Source of the DNA: GCA-2862585 sp049890295
GTDB taxonomy: Bacteria > Bacteroidota > Bacteroidia > Flavobacteriales > UBA7312
Length of the DNA stretch: 64,000 nt
Direction of reading: 5' to 3'
Assembly: GCA_049890295.1 (NCBI GenBank)
Contig: JBMHBP010000002.1
Location: 124,001-188,000 of the forward strand
The position numbers and the translations under genes are program-made. This document shows positions 45,533 through 53,486 of the stretch, piece by piece. The notes below the pieces were generated by a model. It was given only the letters and a program-made list of their open reading frames with translations. It was not told the DNA's origin and did not search any database. Each line of letters opens with the position of its first letter. The first letter of the stretch is position 1.

Positions 45533-46746
45533 CATTCAGCTAAAGCCTCTTCAATAGACCTAGTATTTTCAAAATAGGATAGAAGTTTTTTAAAAACCTT
45601 GTCGACTTCCGAGTCTGGACATGAAGCACCAGAAGTAAGAATTATTTTTACTTTTTCTTTTTTAGGGATAAATTTCTGAGTTCTATGGAATGATTTGGTA
45701 TCGTATTCAAAATGCTTTATTTCATCTTTTGAAATAATTTCCTCTTCAGATTTTATAAAAAAAGTGGGTAAAATATTTTCGCAAAGCTCTACTAGATGCG
45801 AAGTGTTAGAGCTGTTGTAACCTCCAACAACAATGGCAATATCAGCTGGTACATCTAAGAGCCCGTAGGTAGCTTTTTGATTTTCATTAGTTGCATAACA
45901 TAATGTGTCTCTGGTATCAGCGAAAAAGTCTTTGTAGCTATCTTCTCCATGTTTGTTAATAATATGTGATTTTAAGAAATTTGATATTTCCTCAGTTTCA
46001 CTGGCTAACATGGTGGTTTGGTTTACAACACCAAATTTTCTTAAATCTCTTTTTAAGTCAAAACCCTCTGAATATTTACCTTCAAAATTTTTGTAAAATT
46101 CACTTTCATCAAGTTTTTCGTCCATAAAATCTACTAATAATTTAGCTTCATCAATATCTCTAATAATTAGTGAGGGTGCATTTTGATATGAATGAGAGAA
46201 AGTGGCTTTAGTTTCTTCATGCTTATGTTTTCCATGAATAATAATTGAAAAATCATCTTTTCCAATACTATTAGCTTTTTTCCAAACTCTTGTTACAAAA
46301 GGACAGGTAGTATCGTATTTATCAAGAGTAATATTCTTCTTTTCAAGAAGTTCTTTTATTTCAATAGTCGTCCCAAATGCTGGTGTTATAACGACATCAT
46401 CTGAAGTGATTTCATCCCAATCAATTAGTTGATTACCTTCTGTATCCATAATGAAATGCAAACCTCTTGAAATTAAGTCATCATTCACTATTGGGTTATG
46501 AATCATTTGACTTAAAAGGTATATCTTTTTTCCAGGATTTTCTTCAATAGCTCTGTATGATATTTCTATAGCATTTTCAACACCATAGCAAAATCCAAAG
46601 TGTCTGGCAAGATGAAATTGTACTGGGCCAAAGTCCACAATAGTAGGGGTGAAGTCTTTTTTCTTTGGGTCTAGATTTCTTCGTTTTTCTTTAATTGATG
46701 CAATTACTGATGAACGATAAAATTCTGGAACGTCGAATTTTTTCAT
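45529..46746 (-). CDS. ispH: 4-hydroxy-3-methylbut-2-enyl diphosphate reductase
   Basis: 405 residues, the longer form with an N-terminal extension of about 45 residues. Conserved cysteines for the [4Fe-4S] cluster: HFGFCYGVENAIE, TTCPFVTRVW and SGASCPDSEV; the catalytic Glu lies in NQTTMLASETEE. Last step of the MEP route, making IPP and DMAPP. The insert around KLLVDFMDEKLDESEF is part of the long type. Own promoter back-to-back with that of pdxH. Confidence 0.92.
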   Translation of the reverse strand: MKKFDVPEFYRSSVIASIKEKRRNLDPKKKDFTPTIVDFGPVQFHLARHFGFCYGVENAIEISYRAIEENPGKKIYLLSQMIHNPIVNDDLISRGLHFIMDTEGNQLIDWDEITSDDVVITPAFGTTIEIKELLEKKNITLDKYDTTCPFVTRVWKKANSIGKDDFSIIIHGKHKHEETKATFSHSYQNAPSLIIRDIDEAKLLVDFMDEKLDESEFYKNFEGKYSEGFDLKRDLRKFGVVNQTTMLASETEEISNFLKSHIINKHGEDSYKDFFADTRDTLCYATNENQKATYGLLDVPADIAIVVGGYNSSNTSHLVELCENILPTFFIKSEEEIISKDEIKHFEYDTKSFHRTQKFIPKKEKVKIILTSGASCPDSEVDKVFKKLLSYFENTRSIEEALAEC

Positions 46747-46782
46747 TAGGTTAAATCATAAATGTTAGCGTATACCTCTCGA

Positions 46783-46790
46783 CAAAAATA
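46783..46790 (-). promoter_or_regulatory. -7 box TATTTTTG of ispH
   Basis: Exact consensus 36 nt before the ATG; only two bases separate it from the oppositely directed box of pdxH. Confidence 0.45.
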
Positions 46791-46792
46791 GG

Positions 46793-46800
46793 TAAATTTG
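46793..46800 (+). promoter_or_regulatory. -7 box TAAATTTG of pdxH, predicted leaderless
   Basis: Exact consensus ending 4 nt before the ATG at 46805. Confidence 0.5.
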
Positions 46801-46804
46801 GTCT

Positions 46805-47437
46805 ATGAAAAGTATAAAAAATATTAGAACTGATTACATCAAGAATGAGTTAAATATTGAGGACTTACAAAAAAGTCCTTTCGATCTATTTAATTTATGG
46901 ATGGATGATGCTTTAAAATGTATTGATGAACCTAACGCATTTGTTTTATCTACAGTGAATAAAAACGGACTACCCTCTTCAAGGGTATTACTTTTGAGAG
47001 GCATTAGCTCAATCGGATTTAGTTTTTACACAAACTACAATAGCCAGAAAGCTAAGGATATTAGTATTAATCCGAATGTTTCATTAAACTTTTTCTGGCC
47101 AGCATTAGAACGACAAATAAGAATAAATGGTCAGGTACGGAAATTATCTGATGATGAGTCTACCAACTATTTTAATTCCAGACCGTACGATAGTCAAATA
47201 GGGGCTTGGTCTTCACCACAAAGTCAAATAATTAATTCTAGAAATATTTTGGATGAGCGAGTAGATAAGTTCAAAAATAAATATAAAAATGAAGTACCAC
47301 GTCCACCACATTGGGGAGGCTATATTGTTGAGCCTGAATCAATGGAGTTTTGGCAAGGTAGAGCCAGTCGTTTGCACGACAGGTTTTTATTTAAAATTCG
47401 TGATGGTAAATGGGACGCTAGTCGCTTAGCTCCATAA
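46805..47437 (+). CDS. pdxH: Pyridoxamine 5'-phosphate oxidase
   Basis: 210 residues, normal for PdxH. FMN-binding RVLLLRGISSIGFSFYTNYNSQKAKDI, substrate segment FNSRPYDSQIGAWSSPQSQ and the C-terminal PPHWGGYIVEPESMEFWQGRASRLHDR, which carries the PNP-contacting residues. It makes pyridoxal phosphate, which the aminotransferase at 34 kb also needs. Single gene, convergent with fmt. Confidence 0.95.
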   Translation: MKSIKNIRTDYIKNELNIEDLQKSPFDLFNLWMDDALKCIDEPNAFVLSTVNKNGLPSSRVLLLRGISSIGFSFYTNYNSQKAKDISINPNVSLNFFWPALERQIRINGQVRKLSDDESTNYFNSRPYDSQIGAWSSPQSQIINSRNILDERVDKFKNKYKNEVPRPPHWGGYIVEPESMEFWQGRASRLHDRFLFKIRDGKWDASRLAP

Positions 47438-47441
47438 TATT

Positions 47442-48380
47442 TTAATGAAGAATAACTTCTTTATCTAGCTTAAAACCTCTAAGAAAGTCGTCTGTTTTCA
47501 TTCTTTTTTTACCTGATAATTGTAGTTCGTGTATTAGAATAAAACCAAATTTTACAGCTACTTTCAATTCATTTTTATGTTCGCTAATTAATTTACCGAC
47601 TGGAAAATTGTGTTGAGCTTCGTGAATACTGGAATCAAAAATTTTAATCAGTCGATTTTCATCAATATTTGACCATGCTGCAGGATAAGGAGAAAGTCCT
47701 CTAATTTTATTGTGTATCATAGTCAAACTATTTGACCAATCAATTCTACAATCTTCTTTGAAGATTTTTGGTGCTTGGCAGCTATTTCCTTGCTGAACTT
47801 TTGAACTAAGGTTGTTAGCAGAAATAGTATTGACAGTTTGGCATACTAATTCACTTCCAATTGTCATTAATCTATCGTGTAACGATCCTGCATTTTCTTC
47901 TGGACTGATATCAATTCGTTTTTGTAATATAATTTTTCCAGTATCAATTTCTTGTTCAATAAAAAAGGTAGTCACACCACTTTCTTTCTCCCCATTGATT
48001 ATGGCCCAATTTATTGGTGCAGCTCCTCTATATTTTGGCAACAATGAAGCATGAAGATTGAAAGTGCCTTTATGTGGCATTTTCCAAACCAGTTCAGGTA
48101 ACATCCTAAAAGCAACTACTACTTGAAGATCTGCCTTTAATAATCTCAGTTGTTGAATAAATTCTGGATCCTTTAAATTAGTAGGCTGAAGAATTTTTAG
48201 TTTATTTTCAAGTGCATATTTTTTGACGGAAGACTGAGATAGTTTTTGACCTCTTCCTGAAGGTTTGTCAGCAGCTGTGACTACTCCTACAACATTGAAC
48301 CCATTTTCAACTAATTGTTTTAATGATGCCGTGGCAAAATCAGGGGTTCCCATAAACACTATTCTCAACGTTGAACTCAT
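47442..48380 (-). CDS. fmt: Methionyl-tRNA formyltransferase
   Basis: 312 residues from the ATG at 48380 (MSSTLRIVFMGTPDF); the open frame extends 75 nt into recQ but the motif places the start. HASLLPKYRGAAPINWAIINGEKESGVTTFF contains the catalytic Asn/His region and IDTGKII follows; the C-terminal tRNA domain begins near RGLSPYPAAWS. It formylates initiator Met-tRNA. It is the last gene of the operon methyltransferase-ZIP-ATPase-recQ-fmt. Confidence 0.93.
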   Translation of the reverse strand: MSSTLRIVFMGTPDFATASLKQLVENGFNVVGVVTAADKPSGRGQKLSQSSVKKYALENKLKILQPTNLKDPEFIQQLRLLKADLQVVVAFRMLPELVWKMPHKGTFNLHASLLPKYRGAAPINWAIINGEKESGVTTFFIEQEIDTGKIILQKRIDISPEENAGSLHDRLMTIGSELVCQTVNTISANNLSSKVQQGNSCQAPKIFKEDCRIDWSNSLTMIHNKIRGLSPYPAAWSNIDENRLIKIFDSSIHEAQHNFPVGKLISEHKNELKVAVKFGFILIHELQLSGKKRMKTDDFLRGFKLDKEVILH

Positions 48381-48399
48381 ATTTTGTAAAAATACGACA

Positions 48400-50304
48400 T
48401 TAAGAAATCCAAATGACTTGATTTTTTGTATCCATGCTAATAATTTTATTATCACTTAAATATTGAAGTACTTCTACTATCTTATCTTCTCTGTAATCTA
48501 TCAATGACATAACAATATCATTAACACTCATGGATGTGTTTTGAAGTAAATTTTTTATGTCCTTCATTATCTTATCAAACTCCTGCTGATTGATATTTAG
48601 TTTATTTCTCTCTAGGCATACATCACATTTGCCGCACCTTTGTTGGTTTTTTTCTGCAAAATAATTTTGCAAGAAACTACTTCTACAGACTATCGTATTT
48701 GAGATATATTCTGTGGCTTTATTAGCCTTTTCAATATCGATATTTTTCCTTCTTTCAATTTTACTACTAGAAAAGTTGTGTGAATTTACATTCATTTTTG
48801 GTTTTAAAAACAGAATTTTAGGGTCGCTATTTTGTGGGATATACTCAATGATGTTAAAAGCGTTTAATTTTTCTAAAAGTATTTTGACATCCGGTATTGA
48901 TAATTGTGATCGTTTTGCAATTATACTTTCTTGTATTTTGGTATAATTATCGAATAAAGTACCATAAGAACGAAGTAATATTTTTAATAAAACATCATAA
49001 GGTTTATTAGCAATTTGAAATTGATAGAGTTCAGTGTGTGATACTTTAATGAAAATTCTTGATGGTTGATTTACGGCTTCGCTGAGTTTTATGAATTCTT
49101 CCTTTTCTAGTAGTTTTAAAACATTAAATGTTTTGAGGTAATTAAGTGAATACTTTTCACAAAAGTCATTGAGGTGAAATGGAAATTCTGAAAATTGACC
49201 ACTGCCATTTGCAATACCTAAATAGTTTGCTAAATGTTGATATATAATTTTAAGATTCTCCAGACTAGGGTAATGATTTTCTACATCTTTTTTAAGTTCA
49301 TCAACATCGAAAGAATTGCATACTAAAATAGCGTATGCTAATTTTTTATCTCGTCCTGCTCTTCCAGCTTCTTGAAAATATGCCTCTAAAGAGAGGGGAA
49401 TATGATTGTGAATAACTACTCTCACATCGGATTTATCAATACCCATTCCAAATGCATTTGTTGCCACCATAACTCTGACATGATTCAATACCCACTTTTT
49501 TTGTTTCGATTCCCTTTCAGCTATATCCAATCCACCGTGATAAAATTGAGAACTGATACCATATTCTTTTAATAAAGTATGTATACGTTTAGTTTCCTTT
49601 CGTGTCTTACAATAAATTATAGCTGATCCTTTTACCTTTTTTAGGATTTGAATAATTTTCATATCCTTATCTTCATGTTTAAGAACAACGTATGCTAGTT
49701 CATTTCTGTAGAAACTGGTCTTGATGATATGTTTATTTTTAAATTCAAGTTTTTCTTGAATATCGTCAACAACTTGTTCTGTAGCCGTAGCTGTTAATGC
49801 AACGACTGTTGCATTGGTCAATTTTCTTATTTGAGCGATTTTTAGATAGGATGGCCGAAAATTATAGCCCCATTCAGAAATACAATGCGATTCATCGACT
49901 GCAATTAAGTTGATATTCATTTTTTGAAGTCGTGTTTTTACCATGTCATTTTCTAATCTTTCTGGCGATAGGTAAAGAAATTTATAATTTCCATAGATAC
50001 AATTATCTAAGGCTATATCGACCTCTGCATAAGACATGGCTGATGTAATAGCTGTGGCTCTAATTTGTCGAGCTTTTAGTTGGCTGACTTGGTCATTCAT
50101 CAGTGCTATAAGTGGCGATATAACAATACAGATTCCTTCTGTCATCAGGCTAGGAACCTGATAACAAATAGACTTACCACCACCAGTAGGTAAAAGCACT
50201 AAAGTATCTTTACCTTCTAAAATGGCATGTATAACATCTAATTGAGCTGTTCTAAAAGAGTCATAGCCCCAATATTTGTTCAATATTTCGAGTGGACTCA
50301 ACAT
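48400..50304 (-). CDS. recQ: ATP-dependent DNA helicase RecQ
   Basis: 634 residues. Helicase motif I LPTGGGKSICYQVP, motif II VDESHCISEWGYNFRPSY, motif VI QEAGRAGRD; the RecQ zinc module has CRSSFLQNYF...RCGKCDVC with four cysteines. No HRDC domain is visible at the C-terminus, which ends in a winged-helix-like stretch. It unwinds 3'-5' for recombination and fork repair. It starts 17 nt after the small ATPase gene and ends 19 nt before fmt. Confidence 0.92.
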   Translation of the reverse strand: MLSPLEILNKYWGYDSFRTAQLDVIHAILEGKDTLVLLPTGGGKSICYQVPSLMTEGICIVISPLIALMNDQVSQLKARQIRATAITSAMSYAEVDIALDNCIYGNYKFLYLSPERLENDMVKTRLQKMNINLIAVDESHCISEWGYNFRPSYLKIAQIRKLTNATVVALTATATEQVVDDIQEKLEFKNKHIIKTSFYRNELAYVVLKHEDKDMKIIQILKKVKGSAIIYCKTRKETKRIHTLLKEYGISSQFYHGGLDIAERESKQKKWVLNHVRVMVATNAFGMGIDKSDVRVVIHNHIPLSLEAYFQEAGRAGRDKKLAYAILVCNSFDVDELKKDVENHYPSLENLKIIYQHLANYLGIANGSGQFSEFPFHLNDFCEKYSLNYLKTFNVLKLLEKEEFIKLSEAVNQPSRIFIKVSHTELYQFQIANKPYDVLLKILLRSYGTLFDNYTKIQESIIAKRSQLSIPDVKILLEKLNAFNIIEYIPQNSDPKILFLKPKMNVNSHNFSSSKIERRKNIDIEKANKATEYISNTIVCRSSFLQNYFAEKNQQRCGKCDVCLERNKLNINQQEFDKIMKDIKNLLQNTSMSVNDIVMSLIDYREDKIVEVLQYLSDNKIISMDTKNQVIWIS

Positions 50305-50321
50305 CAGTACGAAGATATGAA

Positions 50322-50828
50322 TTAGATTTCATTGATAATAAAGTCTATTCTTTCTTTAATAGTTAGTAAAGGTACTTTCAATAAGGTGTACCCAAAATGT
50401 TTGTAAGCTGAACTAATTAAGTTATAAATTTCAGTGGCTTCTTCGAAAGTTTCGAATCGTTGGTCATCAGTAGTGTAAATATTTTCCCATGGTGGTAAAA
50501 TGAAAACGGTTTCGAAATAGCGGTTTTCTTGACAATAGTTTAGAATTTCTTTAGGAATTGTTAGTTTATTTTTATTGAAGTAAGCTAAGCTGTCTATCAT
50601 ACCTCTATCATAAAATTGAAGTATTTGATTTGCCTTTTGAAAGTCTTTTTTTCTTTCGTTAAAAACAGCTTCTTCAAAACTGATGGGCTTAAAAGAGGAG
50701 TTGATTTTCATATCGATAATGATGGATCTAGAGACTTCTTCAAAACATTTATAATTATTAGCTAGCTCGTTAATAATACTCGTTTTTCCGCTTCCAGGTC
50801 CGCCAGTAATAACAATGCGTTTTTTCAT
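50322..50828 (-). CDS. Small P-loop ATPase (AAA_28-like)
   Basis: 168 residues with Walker A GGPGSGKTSI at residues 9-18, then FYDRGMIDSL (Walker B-like) and a C-terminal alpha/beta core similar to nucleoside kinases or NadR-like proteins. The substrate is unknown; kinase activity is possible. It overlaps the ZIP gene by 4 nt and precedes recQ in the same direction. Confidence 0.7.
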   Translation of the reverse strand: MKKRIVITGGPGSGKTSIINELANNYKCFEEVSRSIIIDMKINSSFKPISFEEAVFNERKKDFQKANQILQFYDRGMIDSLAYFNKNKLTIPKEILNYCQENRYFETVFILPPWENIYTTDDQRFETFEEATEIYNLISSAYKHFGYTLLKVPLLTIKERIDFIINEI

Positions 50829-51529
50829 AAGAAAGTACTTATGAGGGCAATACCAGAGCCTAAAATTATAGCAATAGTTTTTCGGCTGTTGAACTGGTGA
50901 CCATCACTACTTTCAAATAGAATAGTAGTAGAAATATGAAGAAACATTCCAATAACAATTGCCATTATTTGATGGTGGTAAGTTGAAACATTACTTATGT
51001 AATGACTAACAAATGATCCTAAAGGAGTGGTAATTGCGAAGAATATTAAAAGTAAAATTATTTGTGGGGTTTTCATTTTACTTTCGATCAGTAAGTGAGT
51101 TAATACTATACTAACGGGAATTTTATGTAAAACTATTGCTGAAAGTAATGAATCATGAGTATGATCATGAATGTGATGTGCTGCACCTAGGGGCATACCT
51201 TCTATAAATGAGTGAATGCTTAATCCCAAAAGAATTGTAAATGATACATTTCCATGAATATGACCATGCCCATGTTCTACACCTTTAGAAAATTGTTCAA
51301 GAAGAATTTGTAATAAAAAGCCTACTAACACAAAGACGCCAATAACATGATTGTTACTGGTGTTGAATGTTTCAGGAATTAAATGGATAACTGTAATACC
51401 AAATAAATATGCACCACTAAATGATATGAGTAACTTAGTTGTCTTATTTGAAATATTTTTAAAATAGAATGCAATAAAACTTCCAACGAAAACAGATAAA
51501 AAAAGTACAATGTAATCTAATGTATGCAT
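50825..51529 (-). CDS. ZIP-family divalent metal transporter
   Basis: 234 residues, seven to eight membrane helices. The histidine-rich cytoplasmic loop HGHGHIHG is followed by the metal-site helix GLSIHSFIEGMPLG and, after another His-rich loop, by HKIPVSIVLTHLL. These are the conserved helices 4 and 5 of ZIP transporters; zinc or iron uptake is likely. Overlaps the upstream methyltransferase gene by 13 nt and the following ATPase gene by 4 nt. Confidence 0.88.
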   Translation of the reverse strand: MHTLDYIVLFLSVFVGSFIAFYFKNISNKTTKLLISFSGAYLFGITVIHLIPETFNTSNNHVIGVFVLVGFLLQILLEQFSKGVEHGHGHIHGNVSFTILLGLSIHSFIEGMPLGAAHHIHDHTHDSLLSAIVLHKIPVSIVLTHLLIESKMKTPQIILLLIFFAITTPLGSFVSHYISNVSTYHHQIMAIVIGMFLHISTTILFESSDGHQFNSRKTIAIILGSGIALISTFL

Positions 51530-52251
51530 TTTTGAGCGGTTATGATAAGTCGAGGTGAATCTTCTGCGTTAAAGTCATTTAATTCATAATCTCCCCACAA
51601 ATTTATAATTTTCATTTGAGCATTTTCAAATAAATTGATGAAATCATTTAAGGTGTATGCTTTTACCTTTTCAGTGAAATGATAACTTTTTCCTTGGTCT
51701 TCAAAACGAATATCTTTTATTAAGTAATTGTTTTTAAGTGATCGTCTTATTTTAAATGTAATATTATCAACTATTTTTTCTTCATATTCAGTTAAGTTTA
51801 AAAGTGTTTTTTTGACATTAAGAAAATCAATAATTAACTTTCCATTTTCAATAAGATTGTGTGAGATTGAATCTATTGTATTCTGATGTTCTATGTCATT
51901 TTCAAAATAGCCAAAACTCGTAAATAAATTTAAAGCATAATTAAAACTGTTTGGCTTGTAAATTGTTCGTATATCATGAACATTGAATGCAAGATGTTTA
52001 TTGGATAACTTATTAGCTATTGTAATACTATTTCTTGAAATATCTATGCCTTCAACTTTGTATCCGTGACTATTTATCATCAGTGAGTGCCTGCCTTTTC
52101 CACAAGCGAGGTCAAGAAAGGTGTCATTTTTATCTGGTTTTAGAAAATGTAATAAATTCGAAATAAAGTATTTAGCCTCTTGTTCATTTCTGTCCTTGTA
52201 CAAAATATGATAGTAAGGCGTGTCAAACCAAGTATCGTACCATTTCTTCAT
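51517..52251 (-). CDS. Class I SAM-dependent methyltransferase
   Basis: 244 residues. Rossmann motif FLDLACGKGRHSLMINSHGYKVEGIDIS and YALNLFTSFGYFEND identify a SAM-binding methyltransferase; the substrate domain is short. The N-terminus WYDTWFDTPYYHILYKDRNEQEA is shared with a Bacteroidota group of unknown function. First gene of a five-gene minus-strand operon. The -7 box ends 4 nt before the ATG. Confidence 0.8.
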   Translation of the reverse strand: MKKWYDTWFDTPYYHILYKDRNEQEAKYFISNLLHFLKPDKNDTFLDLACGKGRHSLMINSHGYKVEGIDISRNSITIANKLSNKHLAFNVHDIRTIYKPNSFNYALNLFTSFGYFENDIEHQNTIDSISHNLIENGKLIIDFLNVKKTLLNLTEYEEKIVDNITFKIRRSLKNNYLIKDIRFEDQGKSYHFTEKVKAYTLNDFINLFENAQMKIINLWGDYELNDFNAEDSPRLIITAQKCIH

Positions 52252-52255
52252 TTTC

Positions 52256-52263
52256 CAAATATA
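52256..52263 (-). promoter_or_regulatory. -7 box TATATTTG of the methyltransferase-ZIP-recQ-fmt operon, predicted leaderless
   Basis: Exact consensus, 4 nt before the ATG at 52251. Confidence 0.5.
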
Positions 52264-52286
52264 AATTTTAAAAGCTAATAATTAAC

Positions 52287-52294
52287 TAATTTAG
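52287..52294 (+). promoter_or_regulatory. -7-like box TAATTTAG of the rRNA methyltransferase gene, predicted leaderless
   Basis: One mismatch to TAnnTTTG, again 4 nt before the ATG (52299). Confidence 0.3.
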
Positions 52295-52298
52295 TGGC

Positions 52299-53471
52299 AT
52301 GAAAAATCAATTTGAAGATAATTACAAAATGATTGCTAAAACCCAACTAGGGTTAGAAGATGTTTTAGCTGATGAATTGAAACGTTTAGGTGCAATGGAA
52401 GTAAATATACTCAATAGGGCAGTAAGTTTTGTAGGGGATAAAGGTTTTATGTATAAAGCTAATTTGAATCTTAGAACGGCATTGAGAATATTAAAGCCTA
52501 TTCATTACTTTTCAGCTAGAAAGGATACTGAGTTGTATGAAAAAGCATTAAAAATTGAATGGTCTGATTACATGACTGTTGATGATACATTTTCTGTGAA
52601 TGCTGCTGTACATTCTGATTTTTTTAATCATAGCCATTATGTAGCATTGAAGGTAAAAGACGCTATAGTTGATTATTTTAGAAACCATACAAGAGGAAGA
52701 CGGCCAACAGTGAACACTAAACAAGCGGATGTACAATTTAATATTCATATTTCTAATGATAAGTGTACAATTTCTTTAGATAGTTCTGGAGACTCTTTAC
52801 ATAAAAGAGGGTATAGACATAGTACAAATGAAGCACCTATTAATGAAGTCTTAGCAGCTGGATTGATAATGTTAAGTGATTGGGATAGGAAAAGCAACTT
52901 TCATGATCCGATGTGTGGTTCAGGAACAATTTTGATTGAAGCTGCTATGTTAGCTTGTAATATACCACCTCAATTACACAGAAAACGGTTTTGTTTTATG
53001 AATTGGAAAGACTTTGAGGATGACTTATGGCAAACTATTAAATCATCATCGATGAAAAAAATAGTAGAGTTTGAAGGAAAAATAATTGGTTGTGACAGAG
53101 CTTTTGCATCTGTTCGTAAGGCTCAGGAAAATGTAAAGGATGCTATGTTAGATGATTTTGTTGAAATTAAAAGGGCTAATTTTATTAGAAAGCCAGAACC
53201 TATGCCTGAAGGTAGTACCTTATTATTTAATCCCCCATATGGTGAACGATTAAAGGTTAATGTTAATGAATTATATGCTGATATTGGGGATACTTTTAAA
53301 AAGAATTATCCAGGCTGTTCGGCTTGGCTAATTACATCTGATATGGAAGCTATTAAAAGTGTTCATTTAAAGCATAGCAAGCGAATTAAAATATTTAATG
53401 GCAAGCTTGAATGTCGATTTCTAAAATATGAAATGTATGAAGGAAGTAGAAAGAAACAAAAAAGCGACTAA
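52299..53471 (+). CDS. THUMP-domain RNA methyltransferase (RlmL N-terminal-like)
   Basis: 390 residues. A THUMP RNA-binding domain at about 40-160 (HSHYVALKVKDAIVDYFRNHTRGRRP), then a Rossmann methyltransferase: DPMCGSGTILIEAAMLACNIPP, GCDRAFASVRKAQENV and the catalytic NPPYGERL. This matches the G2445-N2 methyltransferase half of E. coli RlmL (23S rRNA). The separate m7G half is absent. The stop codon lies in the loop of the shared terminator hairpin. Confidence 0.88.
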   Translation: MKNQFEDNYKMIAKTQLGLEDVLADELKRLGAMEVNILNRAVSFVGDKGFMYKANLNLRTALRILKPIHYFSARKDTELYEKALKIEWSDYMTVDDTFSVNAAVHSDFFNHSHYVALKVKDAIVDYFRNHTRGRRPTVNTKQADVQFNIHISNDKCTISLDSSGDSLHKRGYRHSTNEAPINEVLAAGLIMLSDWDRKSNFHDPMCGSGTILIEAAMLACNIPPQLHRKRFCFMNWKDFEDDLWQTIKSSSMKKIVEFEGKIIGCDRAFASVRKAQENVKDAMLDDFVEIKRANFIRKPEPMPEGSTLLFNPPYGERLKVNVNELYADIGDTFKKNYPGCSAWLITSDMEAIKSVHLKHSKRIKIFNGKLECRFLKYEMYEGSRKKQKSD

Positions 53472-53484
53472 AAGTCGCTTTTTT
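53460..53484. terminator. Bidirectional terminator overlapping a stop codon
   Basis: Stem AGCGACT / AGTCGCT with A-tract and T-tract on the two sides and an AAA loop. The TAA of the methyltransferase gene (53469-53471) is part of the hairpin; the opposite gene stops at 53487. Confidence 0.9.
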
Positions 53485-53486
53485 AG

